Origin: Torymus aiolomorphi
Lineage: Eukaryota > Arthropoda > Insecta > Hymenoptera > Torymidae
Assembly: GCA_036365515.1 (NCBI GenBank)
Contig: CM070875.1
Span: 3,445,001 to 3,509,000, forward strand
Direction: 5' to 3'
DNA length: 64,000 bases
Shown: piece by piece, positions 50,566 to 62,767 of the stretch
Position numbering within the stretch: position 1 is the first letter of the stretch
Layout: each line of letters begins with the position of its first letter
Notes under the pieces: generated by a model
Database searches by the model: none
The model's input: the letters and a program-made list of their open reading frames with translations, nothing else
Told to the model about the DNA's origin: nothing
Translations under genes and position numbers: made by a program

Positions 50566-51700
50566 TTGAACTCTTTATATGTCCGAAACGAATCAACCGA
50601 TTTTCGTCGGGTAAAGCTTATTCTCTTTGTCTCGCGGGAAAAGAAAGGTACCCTGATGGATTTGAGTTTTTATTGATTTTCTTTTGTTTTATAACCAAAA
50701 AACGATTTTGAATTTTTAGTTCTTTTGATTTTTTCATATCTTACAGTCATTATTACATAATATAATAAACTTTTCTTGAAAGGTATTCAAATTACCTATA
50801 TTTTCTTTTTTTAAAATTTAAAATATCTTTACTCTGTCAATTGTTATTAAGGAAAACTTTTTTATATTTCATAAATTAATTTCTCAAAAAATAATTTATT
50901 TATCGACTTGAAATTTTAACCAGTTATTACACTAATTGAAGACTATATGTGGTTAAAATTTCAAGAGATTATCTTCATTTGTTTTTTAGAAAAAAATTAT
51001 TTTAGAAAAAATTTGCGTTTTCGTTGTCGCACGATAACTAGAGCAAAAATTATCCAATCATCCTGAAATTTGGCACAGATATAGCTTTTATATACCTTCA
51101 GATCGAGTTCGTTGCCCAAAAAAATCGGTCCATTACGAAACAAGATATTTGAGGTTAAAAATTTTTTTTAAAAATTTTTGACTCACATTTTCTCAGAGAT
51201 TACTTGATTTAACGACTTAAAATTTTAACCACTTAAATCATTAAACTTATAGACTCACATTTTCTCAGAGATTACTTGATTTATCGACTTAAAATTTTAA
51301 CCACTTAAATCATTAAACTTGTAGAAGACTATATTTGGTTAAAATTTCAAGAGATGATCTTCATTTGTTTTTTAGAAAAGAATTATTTTAGAAAAAATTT
51401 GCGTTTTTGTTGTCGCACGATAACTATAGCAAAAATTATCCAATCGTCCTGAAATTTGGCACAGATGTAGCTTTTATATATCTTCAGATCGAGTTCGTTG
51501 CCCAAAAAAATCGGTTCATTACGAAAAAAGATATAACGCACAGTTTAAGCTGAATCCGGACCCATGACCCTCTCCTAGTTAGTCTAACCGTACAAAATAA
51601 AGTATTAAATTTTAAATATTAGAAGTAAAAATTAATTAAAGGGATCAATAAATTAAGTTTGAGGAAGCTACGTGCCAATGAATTGACAGCGGTTTTTTTC
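50382..51700 (+). mobile_element. Hairpin-ended dispersed repeat, complete copy B
   Basis: The 1.32-kb copy is bounded by a 9-bp direct repeat TGGTTATTA (50373-50381 and 51701-51709). The 5' end is TTGCTTCCTCATAGAGGAAG, a stem-loop. An internal GT microsatellite lies at 50511-50562. The 3' end has GTTTGAGGAAGC, a TGCCAATGAATTGACA hairpin and CAGCGGTTTTTTTC. The ends are not inverted repeats of each other. There is no coding sequence and no simple A tail. Copy A, a fragment at 31385 and fragments near 52511 and 60925 belong to the same family. Confidence 0.7.
50938..51532. repeat. Tandem duplication inside copy B
   Basis: 50938-51147 is repeated at 51324-51532 (offset 386 bp) with about 95% identity; both contain TTGCGTTTT, TGTCGCACGATAACTA and GATCGAGTTCGTTGCCC. 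Between them a 72-bp unit starting GACTCACATTTTCTCAGAG is itself duplicated (51180-51251 and 51252-51323) with two or three differences. Confidence 0.85.
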
Positions 51701-52510
51701 TGGTTATTAATAAATAATCGTGTTAAAATATTGTAAACCAGTGTGTGGTTAATCGTATTCACGATTGTACTCCCCATTGCAGTAATTAAAGAAATAATTC
51801 AGTTAATTCCGACTAGATCCGTTGGGAGCAAGCGTAAAAATTTGAAACTATAAAGGTGTTGTGTAGTCCAATGCGACGTTTTGTCGGCGGGTTTATCTAC
51901 CTCTTCAGGTTTTATTATCGCGTAGCGATTAGTCAAGTGATGACTAATCGTTTACATTTTATTTCATTAAGATTGACGGGAGTTTTATTTATATTTATAT
52001 TTCATATTTATTTTTAAGATACTATCAATTTCTTTTTCTTTTTCTTCTTTTGCCTTGATTATATATACCTATACAATTATTATTGAAATATTATGTTAAG
52101 GATTTATGTAAATGTGGTTAAATCGACTCATAGCTTAAGCAATTTGATATTAATTTATATTAAGATTCCTTTAATGTGAGCGTCCACCAAAAGCCACCCT
52201 GATTAAAAAAAAATATTAAATCCTATTGGATCCTATTAAATTCCCTATATAGTCCATGTATTAAGTCAGTAAAAAATCCTCATTAAAGTCGATTCAACTA
52301 ACAGCTTTTTAAAGGAATGAATGGGTTTTTTTAATCAGGGCAGCCATCCGGTGGTGCGGCGCATTTTTTGCAAAACGCAAGATTTTTACTTTCTTTTTTT
52401 GAAGGTTTGGTTATTTTTTTTCATCCAAAATGCTTTTTAGAATAGAAAGAACTTGAGTTAAAACTTCCAAACGATTTTTCTAAAAAAATGCATCTTTGTT
52501 TCAAATTATT

Positions 52511-52545
52511 GCTTTCTCACAGAGGAAGCTGTGTAATAGTCCCCG
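52511..52545 (+). repeat. 5'-end fragment of the hairpin-ended repeat
   Basis: GCTTTCTCACAGAGGAAGC followed by TGTGTAATAG resembles the start of copies A and B. The rest of the element is absent. Confidence 0.5.
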
Positions 52546-53490
52546 TCTTGCGTCTGGGAGCGAATACCCCCTTACAGAGCTAGCAATAAAATATAAACAA
52601 ATATGGTATAAATTCTATAATCATATATTAAAATCTTATATTTCAATACCATCAGTAGTTTTACAACATAATTATCCGCATGACCCTTGCACTAACAATT
52701 TTTTCCTTTCACCAATTAACAAACGCTGCCTCGATCCTTCAACACAATGAAAAATGAAATAAAACAGCACACTCCATTCGCCTAATCCCCGCTCTACCAA
52801 TAAATACACTCTCCACACCGCATATTATCCTCCCGACCCAGCGAGCACTTAAAAACCCGTCATCCTCAATATTCAAATCCCCGCAACAATATCGCCCGGC
52901 GCGCAGCCTCTCTCTCTCTCTCCTCGCCGAGCGCGTCGTCTTTGGGGCGCCTTGGCAACCAATTTCGCGCGATATGCGCTGCGGGGCGCGCGTGCTTGCA
53001 AATTTTCTAAAACGCCGGCATAATCCGTGCGGGCGGCAGCAGCAGCAGCAGCTACCTCACGCCTCTGTATACCTATAAGATCCTCCCCCCACACACACGG
53101 GCGTGAATACAGCCCCATCTATATACGCGAGCGCGTTCACGCTCACCGATCGCGCAAACCGCAGCGATATTCGCCTTTGGCTGCTGGGTGGGGCGGGTGT
53201 GGGGCAATTAAGATTCGTCCGCCCGTCGTAAAAGGGTATAAATCCGAAATGTAAATCCGGGCCGCGTATGTCAACGCATACATTTACTGGCGGAGGGGGG
53301 GGGGGTGGAAGGACGAGGCGCGGCATTAATGGCGGGACGATTAGAGAGACGCTTTTCGCAGCAGCGCGCAGCCTCTTTAAACAGTGAGGTGAGGCGGTGG
53401 CGGCAGCAGCCTCTCTCCTAATGGGATATCGATATATTCATGGAGGTTCAGAGCTGCTCTGGCGGCTTCATCTTCGGCGGGGCTGCTGGC

Positions 53491-53525
<35 letters not shown>

Positions 53526-55886
53526 GAAAATACGCGCCCTCGATGGATAATCGAGAGGACGGAGCTCTCTGATGGTTTCCTTCTTTTTCTCTTTTTTTTT
53601 TTAAGGTAGAAAGAGGTGGAAGAGAGCGCGTATATATGTATATGTATATATGTAAGGGGAAATAAACCGCGGAGACGTTTTTTGCGGAGGAGGTGAGAGT
53701 TTGTTTTAGCGGCGGTGGGGGAGAGCGCGCCCGAGTGAAAAGTGGAACGCCGATCAGAGAGCGGAGATTTCACTTTGAAATTTTGAGTGGCCGCCATTTT
53801 TTAGCCCCGCGGTAGAGAGAGAGATCGAACGAGTGAGCTGCTGCAGGCTGCTATAGCTGCCGCTGCTGGGCGCGTCTAAGGGAGTGGAAATTGCTGACGG
53901 TGCACTTAGTTTCTCTACTCTCGCTCGGCGGTCTTCTAGCTGCGGCTGATTTGGCGAAAAGGATTTCTTCTTAGGACAGCTCGGGAATTTAAAATTCTTT
54001 TTCAGGGGTTTACCTACTTCCACAGGTAATTTTTTCGGGAGGTCGGTTGCGGCCCCGTAACGAGCCAAATCATCGTTTACGCTCTTTTGCTTGATACACG
54101 CCCCGGTGTTTTTATCACCGTTAACTTGAAACATTAAATCGCTGTTTTAGTAAAGGGGATAATCCACCGCGATGGATACAGATCGAAGCGCACATTATAG
54201 TGCGGGAGTTAAAAAATTCGGCGCGATTCGTGGTACAGAAACAAAAGAGAGGGCGAGAGAGCTGCAAAGATGATGGAACGCGTGCAGTGGCTCGCTGAAA
54301 TACTACTAAAAGGATAAATAAGATTTTTCCCGCCTGAATCCCGATGCAGCCGCGGATTGCATCATAAAGTATGTGATCGAAAACTCGTCTCTGGATAATC
54401 AAAAGTTTCTTCCTGCGCCGTGTACAGCGCCGCGGGACTGTACGAACGAACGAACGAGCGCGCGCGGTGGGTAAAAAAAAATCCGCGCTCGGGAGCAAGT
54501 TTCATAACGGAAAATGTTATCGTTGTTTCTTCATCTCGCTCTCGCTCTCTCTCTCTCTCTCTTTCTCACGCACACTTGGTGGTTAATTAAGTCGGCTCAT
54601 TACTATTCATGCGAATTATGCTGCCGGGTTTTTAAAGGGTTACTCGTTAAGTTGTTACGAGAAGAGGAGATACAAGTGATCAGATATGTAGTTTTCATAA
54701 TGTGTGCTCGGGGTGAAAAAAAAAAAATTTTTTTCCCCTTCAGGCTCAAGATTACCGCGTATGCGTTAAATTAAACGAGAATATATTGAGCGAGGAGTAT
54801 TGATGAATAACGAAAATATGCATACAACTTAAGTATACTCAACTTTTTTTTTGTTTCTTTCAAAGAAAGATAATACGTATAAGAGAAACGGGTAATAAAA
54901 ATACGAATAATTTTTGCAAAAATCAGCAAGTGGTCTCGTAAAACAGCCGCGAGTAATAAGGTAAGCCGTAAAATTACCATACTTTGTATGTAATTTTAGA
55001 AAAAAGTATTGTAAATTTATTAAATTTTCATTATTTATTTATAAATATTATTACGAATTATATAGGTATAATAAGAACCAACTCGTTTGGTTCTCATTCC
55101 CATACGAATTATCCCAACTCTTCGTTTATACATCGATTCGGACGATGTAGGTATTCCACAGTGACGCACGGGTGAAGACTAACATTTGCCATTGCGTGTA
55201 TACGCATGTTGCGCGTTCTATGGAAAGCAGCTCGAAGTTGTAAGTGTGTCCTCGTCTATTCGCGCGAATTAAACGATTATTTTCTTGTATTTTCGGCTCG
55301 CATGAGCGAAGAGGTACTTTTCTGAATATTTCCTATCTTAAAAAAATGATGGATTTGTTGTGATATCAATTTATTCGTGATTTGGTTGGTGGGAGTAATG
55401 GATTGCTAGGTTAGAAAAACAAAAGTGGCGCGAAGGCTTGCTAAAATTGCGGCGCCCGAAGCACGCTTAGAGATGGCTAGTATAAAAAGAAAAAAAGGAA
55501 ATAGTTGAATCGCGTCGAAACCAAGAACAAGGGCATTCTTGTCCGCGTGACGCGATGCGATAATTTTTGTTATTTGAGATTTGTATGAATGTAAACGGCG
55601 TTTCTGATTGTCCTTTTGTATCAATCAAAGTCGTTATCGTGTGCCTCGACCTTCACCTATAACCTTTTCCTGAATACAGTCGCCTCGTGCCGACGAGACA
55701 ACGATCATTCTGAGAGCGGTCGCATCTCGCTACTATATATAGCTACGAGAAACTACTGATGCCGATATACCGAAAAGTTGAGTTCACCCTTGAACTCGAC
55801 GTTTGTTAACGGTTGTATAAGTTGCAGCGAACCGAGGAACGTCAATTTTGATTTTTAAATTGAAAAAAAAAACATTTAGTTGATCC
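52546..55886. other. Gene-free or unresolved stretch
   Basis: CpG-rich with CT (53492-53522) and G runs. A 126-codon frame on the minus strand (53754-54134) has more natural composition than its neighbours (KLPVEVGKPLKKNFKFPS, then a Ser-rich tail) but no domain, homologue or splice support. The rest shows nothing gene-like. Confidence 0.4.
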
Positions 55887-56517
55887 GAGACTTTAAGTTA
55901 TTTAAAATTAAAAACTTCACCTGTCAAATGCCTCAAACTGTTAACAGTAAGATGCGACAATCATATGCCATTTGGAAAAGAAAACAAATTAATGATGTGT
56001 TCCATTCGGAAATACCTGGTATCTAGTAGATTCTCCTCTATGAATAATGTGTACATTTCTTTTATGCTGCGAGTGAGAGAACGCTTCACTTTTTTAGTTT
56101 TCATGCCATCCTCTTTAACGGACATTGAGTCACTTTTATTTGCACTCTGCCGCGCGAGCAATTAAAATCACCGTTTAAATAATAATCTTTGACTTTGGAC
56201 ACAATGTCACTATCTAAACAATGGTCCATGTAAGTTCCAGGCTGTTTGTAGATATCTCCATCATTCACTAGTGCTCGCGCTTCATCAATCATATATTTAG
56301 TTCATATATAAGTAATATATTTAGTTGCTTTTGGTATAACTGATAATAAATAGTTTTTAGAAATATTAGTTGGAATAAGAGTTGTTACTATTTCCGAATG
56401 GAATACAACATTAATTTGTTTTCTTTTCCCAATGGCATATGATTTTCCCATCTTACTGTTCACAGTTTGAGGCATTTTAACAGGTGAAATTTTTAATTTT
56501 AAATAACCTAAAGTCTC
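55887..56517 (-). pseudogene. Decayed transposon-like coding fragment between inverted arms
   Basis: Arms of about 127 bp (55887-56013 and 56389-56517) are inverted copies with roughly 90% identity, sharing GAAAAGAAAACAAATTAATG and GCCTCAAACTGT. Between them, on the minus strand, overlapping frames read PGTYMDHCLDSDIVSKVKDYYL, then VSVKEDGMK-like and SIKEMYTLFIEEN. From memory, unverified, this resembles a repeated protein family found in arthropod mobile elements, with an HDIV..VKDFYLND-type segment followed by a KR..L..LKEMY..F segment. Frame changes and stops make it non-functional. Confidence 0.4.
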
Positions 56518-57300
56518 AATTATCATTTAAAATTTCTTCACTACTGATAATTGGCGTAGAAACTGAATATTCTTGACTACTTCAATTTGATGCAAATAAA
56601 CATTCATCAAAAAACTGCCTGGCGACTTATTTTAAGGTAATGTGAAATATCGACATAATTTTGGAATGTCTACATCTTTTGCAAATATTAATAGAATCAC
56701 TAAAAAAAATTTTGAGTATAGTATTTACATATACGGCACGCTTGACGTTGTTGTTTTTCCAAAACCCTACTCAGAACTTATTTAATTAAATAAAAAAACT
56801 TAAAAATTAAATTAATTTATTTATTTATTAAAAAAAATTATTTATTTATTTATTAAATTAGTTAATTTATTAAATTAAATAAAAACCTCAATGCCGGTAA
56901 ATAGGAATCTTTACTTTTAAAATTTGGATCTAGTTTTGAAACGGGCGTATCTCATGGCAATGCTGATAGAATCACGCAAAAAAATTTCTGAACATAGTAT
57001 TTACATATACGAAGCGCCTGATGTTGTTGTTGAAATTGGGTTGATTTTGAACTTCACATCGCCTTAAAGTTTCTCCTTTATTCTATCAATATATTAGTAA
57101 ATGGGACAGTAAATAGATAGAGGATTGGCATAATTTTTTAAAAACGGCACGACTTAACAGCTTAGAAATCGAAAAAATCGATTAAAACTTTGAAAATTCA
57201 TTAAAAAAAATAAAAAATAAAAAAGTAGCATATTCTCATCTACTGGAAAAGTTAGTTTTTTTTTAATGTATAAAAATATATTAAAATTTCAGAGAAAACT

Positions 57301-57348
57301 AGGGGGGCCGCGCCCCCCTGCGCGCTATCGCGCGCCAACCCCCCCGCT
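57301..57348. repeat. GC-rich hairpin cluster
   Basis: GGGGGGCCGCGCCCCCC and GCGCGCTATCGCGCGC form adjacent perfect or near-perfect stems in an otherwise very AT-rich region. They may be the end of a mobile element. Confidence 0.55.
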
Positions 57349-57592
57349 GTCTATATAAAAACTTGGTTTTTACATAGGAGGCACGACCGCTACTATTCAG
57401 GAGAACTTTACATATTCAACATTTCAAAAACTGTTACATCTTAAATACTAATATATTATATTTTGATGAAAACTGTAACGCATTCATGAAAAATTATTTG
57501 TTTTCTATAATGGCCAAAAATCGTTTATTTTGATTGTATTCAAGCGTTTTTCATCGTTCTTTTAGGGTTAACTTACTAGAAATTTTTTACGT

Positions 57593-58330
57593 GAAAATGT
57601 TCAAAATGTTCATCAACTAAAAAGTTTTGTTTGCTGAGCTCTACCACTTTTGCATGCGATTAAATCCTATTAAATGATAAGCGAAAATCGACTATTAAGG
57701 TGTATTTACGCGTTATTAAAATAGTTTTTATAGGTTTAGATCGCCAGGAATTGATTATACACGGAAATGTTGAATGAAAAAAGTGTTTTTTTGTTATCTA
57801 AAACTTTTATATATCTAATATTTACGTGTAAAATCAAATACTGGTGAATAATAAGCGAAAATCTACTATTTCAGGTGCGTATTTAAGCATTAATAATCAT
57901 TTTTATAAGTTTATTTCGTCAGAAACTGATTGTACATAAAAATGTTAAATAGAAAAAAGTTTTGTTTCAATATTATCTATAACTTTTGCATTTAACATTT
58001 TTGTATAAAATCAAATCCGACTATGCTATAACCGAAAACCGACCATTTTAAATTTAACTGGTCAAGAATTGATCGTACAAAAAAATGTTCAATAGGAAAA
58101 AGTTTTGTTTTAGTATTATCTATAACTTTTATATTTAAAATTTGTATGTAAAGTTAAATCCTGTAAAGTAATAGCAAAAAAACGACTAGTTTTGATGTTT
58201 TAGCGGTTTTTTCGCTATTGTATTGCCAAATATTGTTCGTAGAAAAAAATGTTCAATGTAGAAAAGACGTGTTTTAATTAGTTTTAGCAGATGCATTTGT
58301 TGTTTCTGACTTAAAGTTAATTTTGTATAC
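57593..58330. repeat. Degenerate tandem repeat of about 160 bp, roughly 5 units
   Basis: The motif AAATGTTNAAT followed by AAAAAGTTTTGTTT recurs at about 57604, 57765, 57940, 58083 and 58248. Each unit also carries an ACTTTTGCATTTA-like and a TAAAATCAAATCC-like segment. Spacing varies from 143 to 175 bp, so the array is old. Confidence 0.65.
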
Positions 58331-60920
58331 ATTAAGCTTAAAAATATGTTATTTCAAATTTTTATTTGCTCTGCCATTTTTTTTTATTTTCCGATAATTC
58401 GACTCGGTAGAGAACTGCCAGTTACTTATAATTAGATGAGTATCTGCTCTAAAGCCCGTTTGGATCTATCCAAATTTCGCTGAGATAATCGGGTTACTTG
58501 ATCACGTACATACGTACAGACGTACATACATCTCGGAAAACGCTTAAAATGGACTCATTTTGGGTGGAAAATAGTTTTTATGTTGTAAATTTTCAGAATT
58601 TGAAGTGTTGCGATTTTCACCCTGACGAAAATATAAGGCTCTCCCGAGAAGCGATCGTACCTAAAAAATTATAGTTTTTGAGATATTTACGTTTAAAAAA
58701 AATCGTCATTTTTCAATTTTTCATTAATAACTTTGTAAGCTGAATCTCAATCATCAAAGTAAAAATGTTTCTTAAAACTAGATGAAATTCCTCACATTTT
58801 GAAAAAAAACATCTCAAAAGGTTGAAAATTGAAAAAGTTACAGCAGTTTGAAAATTGAGGTACTTTAAAAATTTGTAATCTCTATTTTTGCGTCTAATAT
58901 TGATTTGGCTGTAAAAAAAAAAAAATTAAGCAACATCCCGAGACACGTGGCTCCTTAAATATGATTTAGAATACAGTCTTATACTTTTTAGGCAAAAAAA
59001 ATTCGATGTGTAACAGCCTGCCTGAATTTGAATGCAATCAGCCCAAGGATAAGCTCATGGGACATCGGAAAAGGCCTAAATTTAGACATTTCCTTCGCGT
59101 ACTGGAAAAAATTTAAAACTTTTAAACATCGTTAAGAAAAAAAACGCTTTGCTAAATGCTATATCGAATATTTTTAGGCTATCATCTCTTGTTAAATTTT
59201 CGAAAAATGTGGTCCGTTACGATGTGTCCACTATTATCAAAAATATGAAGAACATTATCTCCGCGACGCTGCATTTTTATAAAAATTAAAATTAATTACT
59301 ATTTGTCCGTTATAAAAAAAAAAATTGTTTTGTTTTTGTAATTTTTGGGGGCGTAAATTGTTCATCTTGAAAAGAGGACCAATATGTGACCTCGATCATA
59401 AGTGTGCCACTTAACGCAGTTGAGTTGTGGTCTTCTAAATTTTCTATGCACATTTTCTTGAACTAATTTTCGGTGTGTCTAACCAAATACAGATTTATTT
59501 TGAAAAAAAATTAAATAAGAAAAATATTGTAACGCTGTTTTACATGCATTCACTCACGCTTACTCGCACATGTAAGCATAGAGTACAAAAAAACTATGTT
59601 TAAAAATGAGAAGCACCCCGTTTTAATTGTTATTTAGGGTACCTAGAACAGAAAAAAATAAGTCTAGTTAATGTGCCTTAACATTAAATTTTGAAATTCT
59701 TTTTAAGCTAAAACTTAAAAGTTTTCTGGATACTCATATGCATTACTAAACACAAACAAATAATTAAAATATAAATCAGAACGATCAATTTGACCAAAAT
59801 CCATGCCAACCAACCGCAAAGGCATTGCTTACCTCGGCAGAAAAAAAGACCTCAAGCAGATTCCCCGACAATGATATACACCACCCCACTCCAACCTCTT
59901 CGAGGCAATAAAAATTTGCAATCATCAACCGTTCGTCTTACAGCAGCAGCAGAGCGCGGCACTTCTCGTAATATAAGAAAATGGAATCGGCTCATAATTC
60001 TTAATATACCGTCCGCACTCTCCCGCGCCCACGTAGAGCCAGTCGTAAAAATTCGCCAGCGGCTGGCACGGAACTCCGCCCGCGCGCATTAAAAAACAGA
60101 GCCCTTGATCATTCCCCTCCCCCCACTACACACCGCGCCCACTAATAAAACAAATTAGCGGGGCGAAATAACAAGCAGCGGCGCGTCCGCGATAATATTT
60201 GCCCCTTCATTAGTAGGAGGAGCATGGAAATGTCGCCTGCACGCTCTCTCTCTCTCTCTCTTTTCCATTTTTTGCAACGCCAGGAATATATATACGGGGT
60301 GGGAGTAGTTAGCCGCAATATAGTTGTACGCGGGGACGCGCGCCGGTGTGCAACGAATTAAAGCAAAACAAATAACGCGAAATATCACGGCGCGAGGTAT
60401 TGAATCGAAACGTTACACCGGCGCGGTGCTGCTGCTGCCGTATGGTCCAGCTATTTTACGCAGTTGGCCCGCAATAACAAATACGCGTGGCGGCGGCAGG
60501 AAGCCGCGGCTGCGCCATACGTTCGATGCGGACTTTTTTTTCGCTTTGTTTGTGTTGTGTGTGTTTTTTTGCGGGGAGAAGCAAATGACGAGGTGCTATA
60601 AAGTACGGACGGGGGGGGGGGGGGGTGATGTGATTTTTAGGGAGTTCGAGGTGATTGGTTGTGATTTAGTGATTAAGCTTTTAGTGGTGGGTTATCGAGT
60701 GGTTTAACGTGCGGTTTTCTTTTGTTACGGGGGAGTCGAAATAGGAATGGTAAAATATATGTTTGATAAAAATAAAAATGTTTTTTTTTTATTTGTCATT
60801 TTCTATAATTGAAACATATTTATATAACAATGGTTTAATTTTCATATATTTTTGATAACTAATAGCTATATTTATTTGGTAATAAATATTACAAAATTGT
60901 TATTTTCTAAAAAAATTGTC
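58331..60920. other. AT-rich repeats, then GC-rich gene-free DNA
   Basis: 58331-59760 is AT-rich, probably old mobile DNA, including a TACGTACA/GACGTACA motif cluster at 58505-58535. 59790-60720 is CpG-rich with CT (60242-60260) and G (60611-60625) runs. No exon was recognised in either part. Confidence 0.45.
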
Positions 60921-62060
60921 TAAAGAAAACCGCTGCCAATGTATTACGCAGTTTTCTCCAAATTACATAGTTCAAATATAAAATATGTTTATTTATATGT
61001 TTTTTTAATGATCGACAACTTCATTAATATTTACAAAAATTACACATTTTTTTGTATTCTTGAAATCTTTTATTTGACGACTACACTTAAATAAATATTA
61101 ATAACCTTAAATATCTCTAAAAATCATGAACCAATTCTTTTACCTAAAGAACTTTTATGATGTAATACGCGCACACACACAGTTTTAACCGCACATTAAT
61201 TTTTCTTATGAAAACGGTAGTGACTGATCATTAACCAATAGCAAGGTCTTAAAAGTGCCAACAAATATTCTACAAAAATGCGATTAAAGTTGAAGAAAAA
61301 AAACTTTGATTTAAACTAAAGATCGTTAAAATTGGTCGGTTCTGTGCAAAGTTACGTGCATTTAAAAATCGTGAAAAATGACAAAAAATTATAAAAATCT
61401 TAAGAATTAGGTACGTGAATTTGCTAAATATCGCGTATTTTTGTAATTTTTGACGATTTTCAAATGAAGTGCGGTTAAACCTGTGTCACAAGATCGTTTG
61501 CCTGTGTTTCAAAGTTTTTTCGTGTATTGTGTGATATATAGAACAAGAAAAGACGTATTGCAGAGGTGTACCTCAAAATTTTCTTTTCGTTCCTTTTATG
61601 ACCGGATTACGGGAAATTTTCGGGGGAATTGCACATATATCTCCACAAAATTTTAATGTGATTAAACCAATTTTACTCTGGTTATCATGTGGCAAAGAAA
61701 ATGGCAAATACAAAAATTTTTAATATCAAATATCTCAATAAGTAATCATACGATCTTTATGAAAATTCACAAACATATTGTTTATATCACATACAAGATT
61801 GTCTATAAATTTGGTGCTGATACATCGAGCCGTTCCCGAGAAATTACGATTTGCAAAAAAAGTTAAACAAATTTTAGCCTCAAATATCTCTGAAAATTAT
61901 CGACCAATCCTTTTGCCCAAAAATCTCAGCCGAAAGATATCCAAAATCTACCACTAAAAAGCGATTAAGCCAATTTTACTTCCGTAATCGTTGGACATAG
62001 AAAATTCATTTTTTTTTTCAGTTTTCGGTGTTTTACTCAAAAACTAGTCGACAGAATGAA
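60921..62060. repeat. AT-rich dispersed repeat remnants
   Basis: AAAACCGCTGCCAATGTATT near 60926 is the inverse of the 3' end of the hairpin-ended repeat. Later blocks (AAATATCTCAATAAGTAATC, AGATTATAGCTTTTTATA and similar) resemble its internal units in mixed orientation. No gene was recognised here. Confidence 0.4.
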
Positions 62061-62076
62061 TTAAAATTTTTACAGA

Positions 62077-62760
62077 TTATAGCTTTTTATACTCTGTACT
62101 AAAAAATGCACTATGGATAGGAGTTCTACCTTCATCATCTTGTATGTTAATGTCTGCATTTAATCTCAACAATAATTTAACAATATTTGAATTTCTTCCA
62201 GAAGATGCTATATGTAAAGTTGTCAAGCTTGTTTTAGATTTTACATTCACGGTAGCACCATGTTTCAAAAATAGTGTAACTACATTTTCCCTTTCGTATT
62301 CAACAGCAATATGTAATGGATAATAACCAGGAAATTTATCTGACTCAGACGAGATAGGTTTGTTAACATCTACTCCATTATTAAGAAAAAATTTAATTCT
62401 TCGTAATGGACCGTGAATACAGGTAATATGAAAATGACTCACATTATTATTATCAACAGGGTTTTCATATACGACACCGCATTTGCGAATTAGTGCATTA
62501 TATATAGATTTCACTTCACCATAATACAAAAAACGAGGAAAGCTATTATTGTAAAACATAACATGAAGTGGTGTTGAACCTTGAGTATTTTTAGTAAAGA
62601 CATTAGCATTTTTTTCAAAAAGAAGACGAATTGTACTCCAACATTTGCTTATAACTGCAAAATGTAAGGGTATATAGCCATCCCATTTGTCAATGCCCAT
62701 CTTGAAGAGAATATTTGCAGGAAAATTTAGATCTAAACATTTCTGTACGATTGGTGTTTT
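62077..62760 (-). CDS. Ankyrin-repeat protein, C-terminal frame
   Basis: The frame is open from 62760 and ends at the stop at 62077-62079, about 227 codons. It carries six ankyrin-type cores: GYIPLHFAV, GSTPLHVMF, NVSHFHITC, GYYPLHIAV, LTTLHIAS and GRTPIHSAF. Each is followed by an IVKLLL-like second helix where complete, with NADINIQDDEG-type turns. Coding character extends upstream of the first Met (at 62700) through IVQKCLDLNFPANILFK, so that Met is not the true start. The frame continues the protein begun at 63202 but is out of phase with it, and a TAA in this frame lies at 62761-62763. The last repeat stops after its first helix. Ankyrin repeats mediate protein-protein contacts; the partner is unknown. 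Confidence 0.75.
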   Translation of the reverse strand, partial: KTPIVQKCLDLNFPANILFKMGIDKWDGYIPLHFAVISKCWSTIRLLFEKNANVFTKNTQGSTPLHVMFYNNSFPRFLYYGEVKSIYNALIRKCGVVYENPVDNNNVSHFHITCIHGPLRRIKFFLNNGVDVNKPISSESDKFPGYYPLHIAVEYERENVVTLFLKHGATVNVKSKTSLTTLHIASSGRNSNIVKLLLRLNADINIQDDEGRTPIHSAFFSTEYKKL

Positions 62761-62767
62761 TTACCTT

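Noticed and set aside
62696..62767. Using CTTCAAG before the Met at 62700 as a splice acceptor
   Set aside because: Ankyrin-like coding (KCLDLNFPANILFK) continues upstream of it in the same frame, so the sequence is more likely coding than intron.
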